Assembly: GCA_033032865.1 (NCBI GenBank)
Contig: JAWHQI010000019.1
Coordinates: 8,288,001 to 8,352,000 of the forward strand
Length of the DNA: 64,000 nt
Direction of reading: 5' to 3'
Source of the DNA: Dactylorhiza incarnata
Taxonomy: Eukaryota; Streptophyta; Magnoliopsida; Asparagales; Orchidaceae
The notes under the pieces are model-generated. The model was not told where the DNA came from. It was given only the letters and a program-made list of their open reading frames with translations, and did no database searches. The position numbers and the translations under genes are program-made. Positions 22,082 through 33,122 of the stretch are shown in pieces. How positions within the stretch are numbered: position 1 is the first letter of the stretch; the number at the start of each line of letters is the position of its first letter.

Positions 22082-23326
22082 CTACAACCACAACGGACGG
22101 CGACCGTCTGGAGATGATGTGGCCCGACCCGGAGGTGGGGGAATATTTAACCCTCCCCGCAATGCTTGCTGATAAACGAAATCCGTCAGCCAATACTGAT
22201 TCGCTTCCAGATCGGAGAGGCGCCGATCGAAACTTGGCACCTCCGGCGCTCTAGAAGAACTGCCCTCCTCCTTGGCTCTCCGCTCCTGCTTAAATGAATG
22301 ACTTCGTGGCTGCGGAAGGGCTACCTCGCGGTGAGTATTTGGCGGTTCAGCCGGCTCTCCGTGCTCCTCGTCGTCCTGCCTCTCCTTGGGCGCATCTCCC
22401 GGCATCACGACCACAAAGCGTCTACTACTCTTCTTCCCCACGACCCGTAATAGATGGAAACTCACCATGGTGGCCCGAGTGATGAAGGAGGGCGCAGTCA
22501 CCTGCACCATCGGAGGCAGATGACTCCAAACCCCCAGGCTTTTGGCAATGCGGGTAATATAGTAGGCACCACCAATGGCACCTGTGAGACCGTAAGTGGC
22601 CTCGTGGTGGAAGAAGAAAGCTAGCATGTAGCCAAGATGCAAAGGCTGCCAAAATTCCATACTATAAAGGGAGATCAGATCTTGCCACCCCACCACATTC
22701 TGACTAAGGGCACGGGCGACAAGAGAGTGGCTAAGGACGTGTTGCAGGAAACGGAGAGAAGGCGCGACGATCCAGGTAGATTTGCTTTTCCTAGCAACAT
22801 ATTCTTCATCACGACCCGTGAGAGCACACCACGCAGTACGCGGGGTGACACCATCAGGGAAGGAGACATTCAAATCCAGAAAAGGAATCGCTGCAGCCTC
22901 GGCTTCGGTGTAAAAGCCTGCGTGCACCGCCAACTCGGATAAGGACAGAGTGAAGACCTTGCCCAACATTCGGAAAGAGCACTTCCCTGGACGTTTACCG
23001 GAGGGCAACACATCCCACTCAAACGTAGCAAGGAACTCCAAGGTAAGCTCCCGGTAGCCGAGGTCATTGCACTCGAACACCCCACTCCAATGATTGAAAT
23101 AATAACGTTGGCGGACGGCCTCCCCCAACTCTCCATTGTCGCCGATGGAATTTAACTCGTTCCAATCCACCAGACGCTGCGATAGGAATGGCTTCTCCTT
23201 GAGAGAGTTGAATCGCCTCGTGTGCGAATCTTTGGAAAAAGTAGCCATCCTAGCGAGGATCTGAGCAGGAGAGGAGGAAGAGCGGCCGGAGCGTTGGTAG
23301 ACCTTTTGGCGATCTCTGGAGCTCAT
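22082..23326 (-). CDS. ATHILA ORF1-like accessory protein of Z1
   Basis: 414 codons, uninterrupted, ATG at 23326 in the context CCACCATGA. It resembles the ATHILA ORF-1 family of plant retrotransposons (Pfam PF03078 by recognition, not by search). Points seen are YYFNHWSGVFECNDLGYREL near residue 75, LEFLATFEWDV, GKVFTLSLSELAVHAGFYT, then DGVTPRTAWCALTG. A long globular region of about 290 residues is followed by an acidic, proline-rich C-terminal tail (PKERQDDEEHGEPAEPP) and a short basic stretch. No membrane segment or zinc motif. It has its own TATA box (23481-23490) and motif array (23500-23560) upstream. Family function is unknown; a DNA-binding or regulatory role is my inference from the array. 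Confidence 0.82.
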   Translation of the reverse strand: MSSRDRQKVYQRSGRSSSSPAQILARMATFSKDSHTRRFNSLKEKPFLSQRLVDWNELNSIGDNGELGEAVRQRYYFNHWSGVFECNDLGYRELTLEFLATFEWDVLPSGKRPGKCSFRMLGKVFTLSLSELAVHAGFYTEAEAAAIPFLDLNVSFPDGVTPRTAWCALTGRDEEYVARKSKSTWIVAPSLRFLQHVLSHSLVARALSQNVVGWQDLISLYSMEFWQPLHLGYMLAFFFHHEATYGLTGAIGGAYYITRIAKSLGVWSHLPPMVQVTAPSFITRATMVSFHLLRVVGKKSSRRFVVVMPGDAPKERQDDEEHGEPAEPPNTHREVALPQPRSHSFKQERRAKEEGSSSRAPEVPSFDRRLSDLEANQYWLTDFVYQQALRGGLNIPPPPGRATSSPDGRRPLWL

Positions 23327-23480
23327 GGTGGTAGGAGGGCAAAGGAAAGAGAAGAATCGGAAGTGGGCTCACCGGAAGGAAGGAGGGCGCACGATCGGCG
23401 GCAAACCAGCGGAAGCGGCGCGCGGGCGACGAACGAAGAAAACCCTAGAGCGTGTGTGAAAGGCTCGGGCGGACGGGAAT

Positions 23481-23490
23481 TTTATAAAAA
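23481..23490 (-). promoter_or_regulatory. Internal TATA box before the ATHILA ORF1-like gene
   Basis: The minus strand reads TTTTTATAAA, about 155 bases upstream of the ATG and just downstream of the internal motif array. It suggests a separate transcript for this gene. Confidence 0.65.
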
Positions 23491-23499
23491 ATCTGGGCC

Positions 23500-23560
23500 G
23501 ATCGCACGACCAGTGGTCCTGCGCGATAAGTAGTGCGCACGACCAGTGATCGTGCGCCTT
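23500..23560. repeat. Internal copy of the Z1 LTR motif array
   Basis: Two palindromic units are present: GCACGACCAGTGGTCCTGCG, and CGCACGACCAGTGATCGTGC close behind. They match the LTR array (CGCACGACCAGTGGTCGTGC). The surrounding sequence is unrelated to the LTR. Confidence 0.85.
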
Positions 23561-23764
23561 AGGAATTTTCCAACGGCCAAAATTTTAGTAGAATGTCCAT
23601 CCACCGTGCAGTTTACGCACAAACAGGAATCAGCACAAGCAGCGAGGTATTCACAGCCTTAACAAAACTTAACTAAACTAGACAAAATAAAATTTCAGGA
23701 AAAAGAAAGATAACTACTGGGGTTACTGTCATCCCAGCACGACTTATTCGAAAACATAAAAGTC

Positions 23765-24958
23765 CTAGCTAATGGGCCTATGGAAGAGAAAATGCACAGG
23801 TAACTGTTCCAATATCCGTTTCGGTTGCGGGTACCGATACGGTGATAGAACAGTCACCCCGCTACCTAAATAAAGATACCTACTCCCCACAGGTAGAGGG
23901 TAGAGAATGTAAGAAAAGGAGGAGGCCTGGTCCTTACTCATCTCACGAAACACATCCTTGCTTAGCAAGGTATCGTCAACAGCAAGGTGGCAGAAAGAAA
24001 AGGCAATGAGTGGAGCTTCCTCTACGGAGGGAGAGTAAACCTCCTCGCATGAGAGGATGCTCGCATCATTGACTTGAGCACACAGCTCCAAGTCCTCCTG
24101 ATGTACCCGTGAAGACTCAACCTGCAAAGGCTCAGATGAAGAAAGGGGATCAAGAAATAAATAAGGCGAAGAACATAAATCATCAATCGGGGAAGTGATC
24201 CCGGTCTCACTCCCATCAGGTTGGGGCAGTAAAATAATGTTAGCATTGTCATCAATGCCACAAGATTCGGCGGGATCAACGGTGGCCAGGCTTAGGATTT
24301 GGACTTCCTCCACCGGTGTTGAGGAAGACTCCTCTTCACCTAGAAGGTTGTCCTCCTCCATAGGAATAGGCACAACACTCAGATCACCCACCTCATCCTG
24401 CGACACATCATCAACAATGTCGTCGGGGATGAGAATAGTATGCGCGATAGGGGGAAGAATCGAATCCACTAGAGGTGGTGGATGCACATGGAGAATAGGC
24501 TCAACAATGTCGGTGCATAAATCAGCCGCACATCCGGTGACCGTATCCAGGCCATACCCTTCAAGATGCGAAGGTGGCAAAGACACATACCCGGATGTTG
24601 AAGGTGTGCCGCCAGAGTTAGGAGTTGGGACGATCCGGATATCCGGCTCGTCATCCTCGTCCAATTGGCGAAGATACTCGGCACAATCCTTCAAGACATG
24701 ATCAGTGCTCCGACAAAACCGGCACTGCCTTACGGACTTCTTTGGCGCAGCGGGAGCTGGAGCCGAAAAGAAGTATGACGGTAAAGGCTCAGCAGAGTAG
24801 CCATAAGACTTACGCGCACCATATGGAGTACTAGACGAAGTCGGTGCTCCATATGCTGGGCTATAAGAATTATGCCTACTATTCTCCGTAGGGCATTCAT
24901 CACTAGAGTGAGAGGTATCTCTACACCAACGGCAACGGATATTAAGATGTGCCCACAT
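23765..24958 (-). CDS. Gag-position protein with two CCHC zinc knuckles (Z1)
   Basis: 397 codons, open throughout, ATG at 24958, about 190 bases after the primer site. Two CX2CX4HX4C motifs occur: CRWCRDTSHSSDEC at residues 9-22 and CRFCRSTDHVLKDC at about 79-92. A Ser/Tyr/Pro-rich linker separates them. The rest is acidic (DDEPDIRIVP; EEDNLLGEEESSS) with no match I recognise. The position right after the primer site is that of gag, but I see no capsid-like region. Z2 has a diverged homologue (50895-51722) with both knuckles kept. An RNA-binding role is inferred from the knuckles. Confidence 0.85.
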   Translation of the reverse strand: MWAHLNIRCRWCRDTSHSSDECPTENSRHNSYSPAYGAPTSSSTPYGARKSYGYSAEPLPSYFFSAPAPAAPKKSVRQCRFCRSTDHVLKDCAEYLRQLDEDDEPDIRIVPTPNSGGTPSTSGYVSLPPSHLEGYGLDTVTGCAADLCTDIVEPILHVHPPPLVDSILPPIAHTILIPDDIVDDVSQDEVGDLSVVPIPMEEDNLLGEEESSSTPVEEVQILSLATVDPAESCGIDDNANIILLPQPDGSETGITSPIDDLCSSPYLFLDPLSSSEPLQVESSRVHQEDLELCAQVNDASILSCEEVYSPSVEEAPLIAFSFCHLAVDDTLLSKDVFREMSKDQASSFSYILYPLPVGSRYLYLGSGVTVLSPYRYPQPKRILEQLPVHFLFHRPIS

Positions 24959-25148
24959 AGTGTAAAAATAAAACGATTCTCAATAAAAACGCTACTGCAC
25001 AATACTACACCTAACAATGACTACTAAAGCAACCTAAAATAAAACAGGAAAATAGAATACGAAGAAATAAAAACAAAGAAACGCAATTTACAAATGGAAG
25101 GGCTTCTCTCTCAGGTTCTCCCTCTCCAGAAAACTCACACGACTGTGT

Positions 25149-25166
25149 TCCCCGGCAACGGCGCCA
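25149..25166 (-). other. Z1 primer binding site (tRNA-Asp)
   Basis: The plus strand TCCCCGGCAACGGCGCCA equals the 3' end of plant tRNA-Asp. It stands 6 bases from the 5' LTR. This primer is characteristic of Athila elements. Confidence 0.92.
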
Positions 25167-25172
25167 AAAACT

Positions 25173-26873
25173 TGATGCGTGTCGGCAAGTGCACCGGTCG
25201 CGCAAGTAATAAATTTTGGGAATAGAATTCCCGAGTGTCGGTCTCTTGAGGAACACAGTAAGGTGGAGTTTATTATCGAGGAAGGACTTGAGATCGAAGT
25301 CCTGCGGTAGATGGAATGCGAACGAAAGGGGCTTTGAGGTTTGCAAACAAAAGTAAATACTACGCCTACTCCTATGCAATGCCGCTATGCAATGCTTCGA
25401 TCGGCAGGAAGGAAACTAGGCAGGCCTTGAGCGTGCTGCATCGAAAGGGCGGATGGACGAGAAGGCTAACAGGAACGAGCCATGCAGGCCTTGAGCGCGC
25501 TGCTTCGTTAGGCGAGTGGAATACGGGCCGCGATGCCATGCTTCGGTGCCGAATGGGCGAGTAGGCTAACGGATTGAGGGTCGCAAGCACCTCATCGACA
25601 AACACGCCACTAGCAATTGCTAGTGCGGCACCGGACATGGTGGTGGAGCGGAAAATCGATGGGGGCGCACCTCATTAACACAAATGAACAAATTGATTTC
25701 ATAAACATGAAATAAATAATACTAAACATGATTCATAGTGTTCATCATCAAGATAAAGAGAATACAACAAATATAACCACACAAGTAGAAGAAAAAGGCA
25801 AGAAATACGACCGAATCCGGAGTCTCGTTGTAGATTCACGGTAGGAAGCACCGGGTTGTCAATCCGCGTCCTAGCTCGGTCCGAACTGCGTCCGGGGTAG
25901 AGGAGGGCTGTCACACCTCCCAATGGACCCGTCTTCTCCAGCGATTTACCATCCGGTCACGTCTAGTGCGAAGAACTTCTTCCTTAGCGATCAAAATGAG
26001 TGTAGAATCTCTTCTTTCAAGCCCTTGGATGATGGAGGAGGCCTAGGGGGTGAAAAACCTCTGGAAATGGCGAAAATGGCGGACTGAACGGAGTCCAAAT
26101 GCGTAATCCTGACCTAATTCGCGATCAGGTCATTATATAGGCGCTGAATTAAACAGCGCGCACGGTCATTGGCGCACGACCAGTGGTCGTGCGCACTAGA
26201 ATCCTGTGATTGTGCGCCTGTCTGGGTGGAACCTGCAAGACACGAAATTTATAAAATAAAATGTTCGCACGACCAGTGGCGCATGACCGGTGGTCGTGCG
26301 CACTATCGTCGGTGGTCGTGCGCATTAGATGAAACAGAACTCATAAAATAAATGTTAAGTGCGCACGGATAGTGGCGCACGACCGGTGGTCGTGCACACT
26401 GGAGTTGACGGTCGTGCGCACTTCAGCAAACAGAACTCAGAAATTTAATGGCAAATGCGCACGAGCAGTGGCGCATGACCGGTGGTCGTGCGCGCTGGCA
26501 TTGGTGGGCGTGCACACTGCACCAAACAGAACTCGTGAAAAGAAGGTTAAGTGCACACGATCAGTGGCGCACGACCAGTGGTCGTGCGCAATAGAACCGG
26601 TGATCGTGCGCAGTGTTCCTGTGCAGAATTGCACTGGGAACACTTGCACGACTCCTATTCCAGCACAACCACAGATCTAGCCACTGAAAGTGGCACTTGA
26701 CAGCACATGAATACTACTAATGACAATAAGCACGAAAATCACACCAAAGTGGGCCTAGATGTGCACCTAGCATGGATTATCAAATATAAGCTATAACAAG
26801 GCTATAGTGCGGTGAATTGACTAAATAACGGCCCGGATGAGTCCCTAAATGTGTATATGATCATGACTCATCA
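25173..26873 (-). repeat. Z1 5' LTR
   Basis: 1701 bp, same length as the other LTR. TATA box on the minus strand at about 26132-26140 and motif array at 26150-26640. Several of the differences from the other LTR are C-to-T or G-to-A changes at CpG inside the array. Confidence 0.96.
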
Positions 26874-26878
26874 CCCGG

Positions 26879-27809
26879 TCTGGTGGCTGTCTGATCTCTT
26901 TGTGGTGCGCGTGGACTAAGGTCTTCTTAGTCGCGCGGTCTCTGGTGTGTGCTCGCATGGCTGGTCCTTCGGCGATCTGTTGGTATATGCGATCACATGT
27001 GTTTGGTCGACTTGGCGGGCTGTTGTCCTAGTCGACCTCGTGTGTTCGCTGTCTCTGGAGGAGATCGGCTGGCGAACACAGGTGGTGAGCGCCATGACCG
27101 GGCGAGTTGTCATGATCGCGCGGCTTCTATTGAAGTCGGCGAGCTCACTAAGCAGGAGGATTTTTTACTGATTACGCTGGTTGACCGGTCTGGTCGCGCG
27201 ATCAAGGGTGGTGACTCTATCTCATAGGGCGGTGACTGGATCAGGTCGCCCGCCTATAAATAGGAGTCACTGTAGCAGCAAAATAATCACACCGAGTGTA
27301 AGCTGAGCTCGCGTTCTATTCTTGCGATCTCTTTTTTGTGACTGGACGGTTAGCTGATCGAACATGTTTTGTGCAGCTTCTGCTGATTATGCGGGTAGCA
27401 GCGGTCACCTCCTCTTTTGAGGGTGTTCGGGCTGTCTCGCGGCTTGTAGTGCGGGTTGCTAGAGTTTGGGAGGATCAGTGGAGTTCGGGAGTTCGCGTGG
27501 TTCTCAGTTGGTGTTGTTCAAGTCGCAGGCAGGCAGTTCGGGCGGTCTTGTTTTCTAGCCGAGCGGACTGTCAGGTCGAGCGGTCAGGCGGTCTCAGTTG
27601 GCAGATCGCTGGTTATCTTTTCAGCTTGTTTTTCTTCTCCTATTTTTGTGTACTAGAAAAATCATGTCTCGCCATGTATACCTCGTCCTGTAATGAAGAA
27701 TTTTGCTTGATCAATAAAGATTGTGTTTGCTTCATGTGCTTCTGGTTTTTGGCTATAACTTTTAGTTGTACAATTCCTGCTCACTCCTAGATCTACAGAA
27801 AATTTCACA
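26879..27809 (+). repeat. Copia-2 5' LTR, second piece
   Basis: Continues from 18471 after Z1 and its CCCGG duplication. TATA box CTATAAATAG at 27253-27262. Ends AATTTCACA. Confidence 0.95.
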
Positions 27810-27821
27810 TGGTATCAGAGC
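27810..27821 (+). other. Copia-2 primer binding site
   Basis: TGGTATCAGAGC directly after the LTR, for initiator Met tRNA. Confidence 0.93.
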
Positions 27822-27897
27822 CAGGTTGGAGTGGATAGAGCAGTGAATAACTAAAAGTTGCCATCGCCTTTGTGAAGAAGGAACCAGTGGTAGAGCC

Positions 27898-28649
27898 ATG
27901 GAAGCAAGGGGTCTTGGAATTGAGATGCTTACATCGACTAACTTTAAGAAGTGGAAGTCATGTATGCAGAGTTATCTTCTGGGTGAGGACCTCTGGGAGG
28001 TGGTTGGAGGAGATAGCACGGAGGAAGTTATCCTGATTGGGGATAACGGTCATGAGGTGAGGAACTAGAGGCGGATTAATGCCAAAGCAGAGTTCGGCCT
28101 GAAAAGGGCAATATCACCTGATTTGTTTGATCACATCTTGGGCTGTGGATCAGCTGTTGAGATCTGGAGAGCCCTGGATGGGCTGTTTAACAAGAAGAAT
28201 GTAGCGAGGCTACAGTTTTTGGAGAATGAGCTGGCCAGATCGGCTCAAGGTGATCTTTCTATCTCTACGTTCTTCTTGAAGATGAAGAACCTGTGCGCTG
28301 AGATTTCAGCACTGGATCCTAATGAGCCAATTTTTGAGGTGAAGCTGAAGAGACACAGCATCCGTGGCTTGCGGAAGGAATATGTTGCCTTTGTGACGTC
28401 GGTGCAGGGTTGGGCAAATCAGTCGTCTCTGCTGGAGCTGGAAAATCTGCTTGCTTCGCAGGAGAGTCTGGCAAGGCAGATGCGGGGGTGTCAGTGTCTG
28501 GGTGAGAAGGCGAGGTTCTCTTCACGGGGAAGAAGAAGAATTGGGATAAGAAGAAGAAGACCGTTGGAGGCAATGGGCCTTCAACTTCGGGACAGTACGA
28601 GAGGGGCTATGCTCCTAAGGCTGAAGGGAAGAAGAAGGGAGAAGGTCCC
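27898..28649 (+). pseudogene. Copia-2 gag
   Basis: Starts ATG GAA GCA at 27898, close to the Copia-1 gag (TSTNFKKWKSCMQSYL; AVEIWRALDGLFNKKNVARL). There is a TAG stop near 28066 and a frameshift near 28500, before the knuckle. Clearly dead. Confidence 0.92.
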
Positions 28650-31600
28650 AAGTGCTTCAGGTGCGGGAAGCTTGGCCACATCAGGAAAGACTGCCAGGTG
28701 AATCTTCAGCCGGGGCATGCTGCTGCAGGAAAGGAGGAAGCTGAGGCCAGAAAGATTGATGGAGGATGGGTAGGAGCCTTCTCGGCTTCTGTTGGAGCTG
28801 CGGCTCCTATCAACTATCAGGAGGACTGGATCGTGGACTCGGGGTGTGGTCATCACCTCACCGGGGACGAGTCGAAGCTTTCTTCAGCTCAGCCGTACTC
28901 AGGTAATGATGCCATTATTACTGCTGATAATACCGTGCATGCTGTCGAGAAGGTGGGGGTTGTTTCCTTGGGCAGTGATAGGGGGCCGCTAACTTTGAAG
29001 AGTGACTATCATGTGCCTGGAATGAGGAAAACCTCTTCTCCGTGACCAATGCTGCTGACGTTGGGTATCACGTTCTGTTCGACCCAACAGAAGTGAAGTT
29101 TCTTCAAAATGTTGAAGCGGTGAAGGCAGAGGTCGTTCATATGGGGAGAAGGGCAAAAGACTTGTTCATTTTATCGATAAGTTCTTATGTTGACAAGATG
29201 CGGACGAATGATAGTGCTTTCATATGGAATGAGAGGTTGGGGCATGTAGGGATGGATAAGCTGAAGGCTATGGCGGTGAGAGGTCTAGTCAAGGGCCTGC
29301 CTAGTCTATCTTCCTACGGAGATGGTCATGTGTGCGCGGGATGTCAGTTCGGCAAGTCTCATCGACTACCGTTTGACAAGTCACAGACAAGGAGTAGTGT
29401 GTCGTTGGAGTGCATCCACGGTGACTTGATGGGACCGACTGCTACCCCAAGCCTCGGAGGCAGCAGATATATGCTGGTGTTGATCGATGACTACACCAGA
29501 TATGTCTGGGTATATTTCTTGAAGGAGAAGGCGGAGGCGTTTGCCAAGTTCATGGAGTTCAAGGGGGTTGTGGAGGGTCGGCTTGGCCTGCGGGTTAATA
29601 AGCTGAGGACTGACAACGGAGGGGAGTTCACCTCTAGTGAGTTCTCTACTTTTTGCAGGAAGGCAGGCATCCGGAGGGAGATTTCTTGTGCGCATACTCC
29701 ACAACAAAACGGAGTTGCAGAGCGGAAGATCCATTATCTGACGGAGACCTGCAAGTGTTGGCTGCATGCCAAGAGTATCCGAAAGTCCTTCTGGGCGGAG
29801 GGAATGTCTTGTGCTGCCTATGTCATCAACAGGATGCCTCTTAGTCCCATCAATATGAAGACCCCGCATGAATTGTAGTTCAAGGAAAAGCCAAGCGTGG
29901 CGCACCTTCGGGTGTTTGGTTCCACCTGCTATATGCACGTTCCAGATGCGCTTCAGACGAAGCTAGATGTGAAAGCAAGGAAGCTAGTCTTCGTGAGTTA
30001 TGATGATCAGAAGAAGGGCTGGAAGTGCATGGACCCGGTGACGCAAAGATTTGTTGTATCTCGGGACGTCATGTCCAACGAGGTGACGTCCTACAAGGGA
30101 AGCTCTGGTGTTGAGCTACCAGTAAGCAGGGTGGAGGAGCCAGAGAAAGCTGTGGAAAATCTTCAGGTGGAGCTGCCTGTGTCACCAGGTGGTCCATCAA
30201 TATCTAGTTCTGAGGTGGAGGCTTCTGGATCAGGAAGCAGTGGGAGCGATGCTCCGAGTACGTCTGGAAGGGGAGCTAGGGAAGAAGCAGCTGAAGATAC
30301 TATATGTCAGGGGAAGGCGTTGCGGAGATCGAAGCGAACTATAATTTCCCCTGATCGCTATACAGGAGGAAACATGGTGAGCTTTGTCTCATGTTTCTTT
30401 GCTGGTCCCTTGGATGAGAGGGAGCCATCGAGCTTTGAAAAGGCCAAAGGCATGGAACAGTGGGATTCAGCTATGTAGGAAGAAATGAGTGATCTTGAGG
30501 AGAATGAGACTTGGTCTCTGGTGCCCAGGCCCGAGGGTATCACCCATGTGACATGCAAGTGGGTCTACAAGCTCAAGAAGAAGGCTGACGGAAGTATCGA
30601 GCGATACAAGGCTCTCCTTGTGGCTCGGGAATTCTCGCAGCAATACAGTGAAGTCTATGAAGAGACATTCAGTTCGGGTTGTGATTGCCTTGGCCGCATG
30701 TTGGGGGTGGGAGATTTGGCAGCTCGACGTAAAGAATGCGTTCTTTTACGGCTAGATTGACAAGGACATCTTCAAGGTCAAGCCGCCAGGCTTCATGTCT
30801 GAAGATTTTCCTGACTATGTCTACAAGATGAAGAAGGCCCTGTATGGGTTGAAGCAATCGCCAAGGGCGTGGTATGGAAAGATAGCAGAATATCTCCTAT
30901 TTTGTGGGTTTGGTGCTTCAGACTCAGACTCAAGCTTGTTCGTCAAGAAGAGCGGGGATCTTCAAGTCATTGTGCTGCTTTACGTCGATGATATGATCGT
31001 GACGGGGAATTCAAAGGAGGAGGTTGCTAAGCTTCGGGCTGAGCTATCCATCAGGTTTGAGATGAAGGACTTAGGTGAACTTCACCATTTCCTTGGACTC
31101 AAAGTGCAGAGGAAGGGAAGTGGAGTGCTGGTGTCCCAGGCTGGATATGCGGAGCGAATCGTGGAGCGGTTCGGCATGAAGGAAGGTAAGTGCATTTCCA
31201 CACCTCTGGAGAAGGCCGTGAAACTTCGCAAGGATGAGGGGAGGATTCTGGAAGATCCGCTGGTGTTCCAGGCTCTGGTTAGGAGCTTGATCATCCTAAC
31301 GATTACCAGGCCGGATATTGCATATGCAGTTGGCAGGGTGAGCCATTATATGGAGGAACCACGGATGCCTCATCTACTAGCGGCCAAGAATATATTGAAG
31401 TATGTCAAGGCGACTTCGGATATGGGTCTCCTTTACAGGAGGGATGCGGGCTTCGAGGTGCATGGGTACATGGATGCTGATTACGGGGGAGATTCGGATG
31501 ATCAGAAGTCGACGCCTGAATACGTCTTCATGGCGGGCCCCACAGCTATATCATGGTGCAGCAAGAAGCGGAATTCCGTGTCTGTCTCAACCACGAAAGC

Positions 31601-31860
31601 GGAATACAAGGCTTCGGCCTCTACAGCTCAAGAAGCCATCTAGCTTAGGAGGTTGGTAGGAGACGTCCATAAGGAGGTTCGGGGTCCAACTCTGCTCCAC
31701 GTCGATAATGAGAGTGCTCTCAAACTGGTTACTAATCCAGTTTGTCACGCGAGGACCAAGCATATCGAGATCGAGCATCATTTCATTCGTGAGAAGGTGC
31801 TGGAGGGGTCTCTTTCGGTCGAGCATGTTCAGAGTCAGGACAACGTTCACAAAAGCACTG
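28650..31860 (+). pseudogene. Copia-2 pol: zinc knuckle, protease, integrase, reverse transcriptase, RNase H
   Basis: CCHC knuckle CFRCGKLGHIRKDC (28653-28694), protease DSG near 28838, integrase motifs [14 protein letters not shown] and QNGVAERK (29420-29720), reverse transcriptase with ALYGLKQSPRAWYGKI and YVDD near 30985, RNase H with DADYGGD and KHIEIEHHFIR. Breaks: frameshift near 29030, TAG at 29876, TAG at 30476 (Copia-1 has CAA there), frameshift near 30690-30790, TAG at 31641 (Copia-1 has TGG). It is a close relative of Copia-1 pol, and several stops look like C-to-T type decay. Confidence 0.95.
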
Positions 31861-31917
31861 GCACTGGGGCCGTTCACTCGGCTAAGGAGTTTAATTGGGC
31901 TGTTTTCAACTTCCCAC

Positions 31918-31929
31918 TTCAAGGGGGAG
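31918..31929 (+). other. Copia-2 polypurine tract
   Basis: TTCAAGGGGGAG directly before the 3' LTR, the same as in Copia-1. Confidence 0.92.
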
Positions 31930-33117
31930 TGTTGAAAATGTTGAAGTGGAATTTTGTGAAGTTGGCGGTCTGGGGGAGACCGCGCGGTCTGGTCTGACCG
32001 CACGGTCTTGTGGTCTCCTCTGGCGATCTGACCTCTCTGGTCTAGCCGCGGGCTATTCAGCATGACCGTCGTTCTTCTGTCCAAGGGTGCCGAGGTGAGG
32101 CCGCGCGGTCTGGTCGTGTGACCACGTGGCGAGCTGGTGTAATCTCGCGATCTGGTGCTTGTGATCGCGTGGTGGGGGCAGCCCGGTCTGGTGGTTGTCC
32201 GGTCTCTTTGTGGTGCGCGTGGACTAATCTCTTCTTAGTCGTGCGGTCTCCGGCGTGTGCTCGCATGGCTGGTCCTTCGGCGATCTGCTGGTTTATGCGG
32301 TCACAGGTGTTTGGTCAACTTGGTGGGCTGTTGTCCTAGTTGTCCTGGTGTGTTCGCGATCTCTGGAGGAGGTCGGGTGGCGAACACAGGTGGTGAGCGT
32401 CATGACTGGGTGAGTTGTCATGATTGCGCGCTTATATTGAAGTCGGCGAGCTCACTAAGCAGGAGGTTCTTTTGCTAATTCCGCGGGTTGACCGGTCTGG
32501 TCGCACGGTCAAGGGTGGTGACTCTATCTCATAGGGCGGTGACTGGATCAGGTCGCCCGCCTATAAATAGTAGTCACTATAGCAGCAAAATAATCGCACC
32601 AAGTGTAAGCTGAGCTCGCGTTCTGTTCTTGCGGTCTCTTTTTTGTGACCTGCCGGTTAGCTGATCGAACTTCTTTTGTGCAGCTTCTGCGGATTGTGCG
32701 GGTAGCAGCGGTCACCTCCTCTTCTGAAGGTGTTCGGGCGGTCTCATGGCTTGCAGTGCGGGTTGCTGGAGTTCGGGAGGATCAGTGGAGTTCGGGAGTT
32801 CGCGTGGTTCTCAGTTGGTGTTGTTCAAGTCGTAGGCAGGCAGTTCGGGCGGTCTTGTTTTCTAGCCGAGCGGGCTGTCAGGTTGAGCGGTCAGGCGGTC
32901 TCAGTTGGCAGACCGCTGGTTATCTTTTCAGCTTATTTTTCTTCTCCTGTTTTTGTGTACTGGCGAAATCATGTCTCGCCATGTATACCTCACCCTGTAA
33001 TGAAGTATTTTGCTTGATCAATAAAGATTGTGTTTGCTTCATGTGCTTCTGGTTGTTTGGCTATAACTTTTAGTTGTACAATTCCTGCTCACTCCTAAAT
33101 CTACGGAAAATTTCACA
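31930..33117 (+). repeat. Copia-2 3' LTR
   Basis: 1188 bp, TGTTGAAAATG to AATTTCACA. GCGGTCT-type array at about 31965-32540 and TATA box CTATAAATAG at 32561-32570. Confidence 0.96.
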
Positions 33118-33122
33118 GTATC

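Larger units (their letters stand above)
18472..26873 (-). mobile_element. Z1: Athila-like non-autonomous LTR retrotransposon with two intact ORFs
   Basis: Two 1701-bp LTRs (18472-20172, 25173-26873) differ at about two dozen positions by my count, roughly 1.4%, which makes this a young insertion. The duplication CCCGG flanks it. The primer site matches tRNA-Asp over 18 bases, as in Athila elements. On the minus strand the order is LTR, primer site, CCHC protein (24958-23765), motif array and TATA box, ATHILA ORF1-like gene (23326-22082), noncoding region with hairpin and internal polypurine tract, terminal polypurine tract, LTR. There is no protease, reverse transcriptase, RNase H or integrase, so it must be mobilised in trans. 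Confidence 0.97.
18214..33117 (+). mobile_element. Copia-2: LTR retrotransposon, plus strand, 5' LTR split by Z1
   Basis: The left LTR is in two pieces, 18214-18471 and 26879-27809 (1189 bp in total). The right LTR is 31930-33117 (1188 bp). The duplication GTATC flanks the element at 18209-18213 and 33118-33122. It sits in the accessory ORF of D. Gag-pol is Copia type and close to Copia-1, broken by many stops. Confidence 0.97.

Noticed and set aside
27338..27790. 150-codon ORF in the Copia-2 5' LTR, and its copy at 32645-33073
   Set aside because: Lies in the R/U5 part of the LTR; no ATG-led gene structure and repeats only because LTRs repeat.
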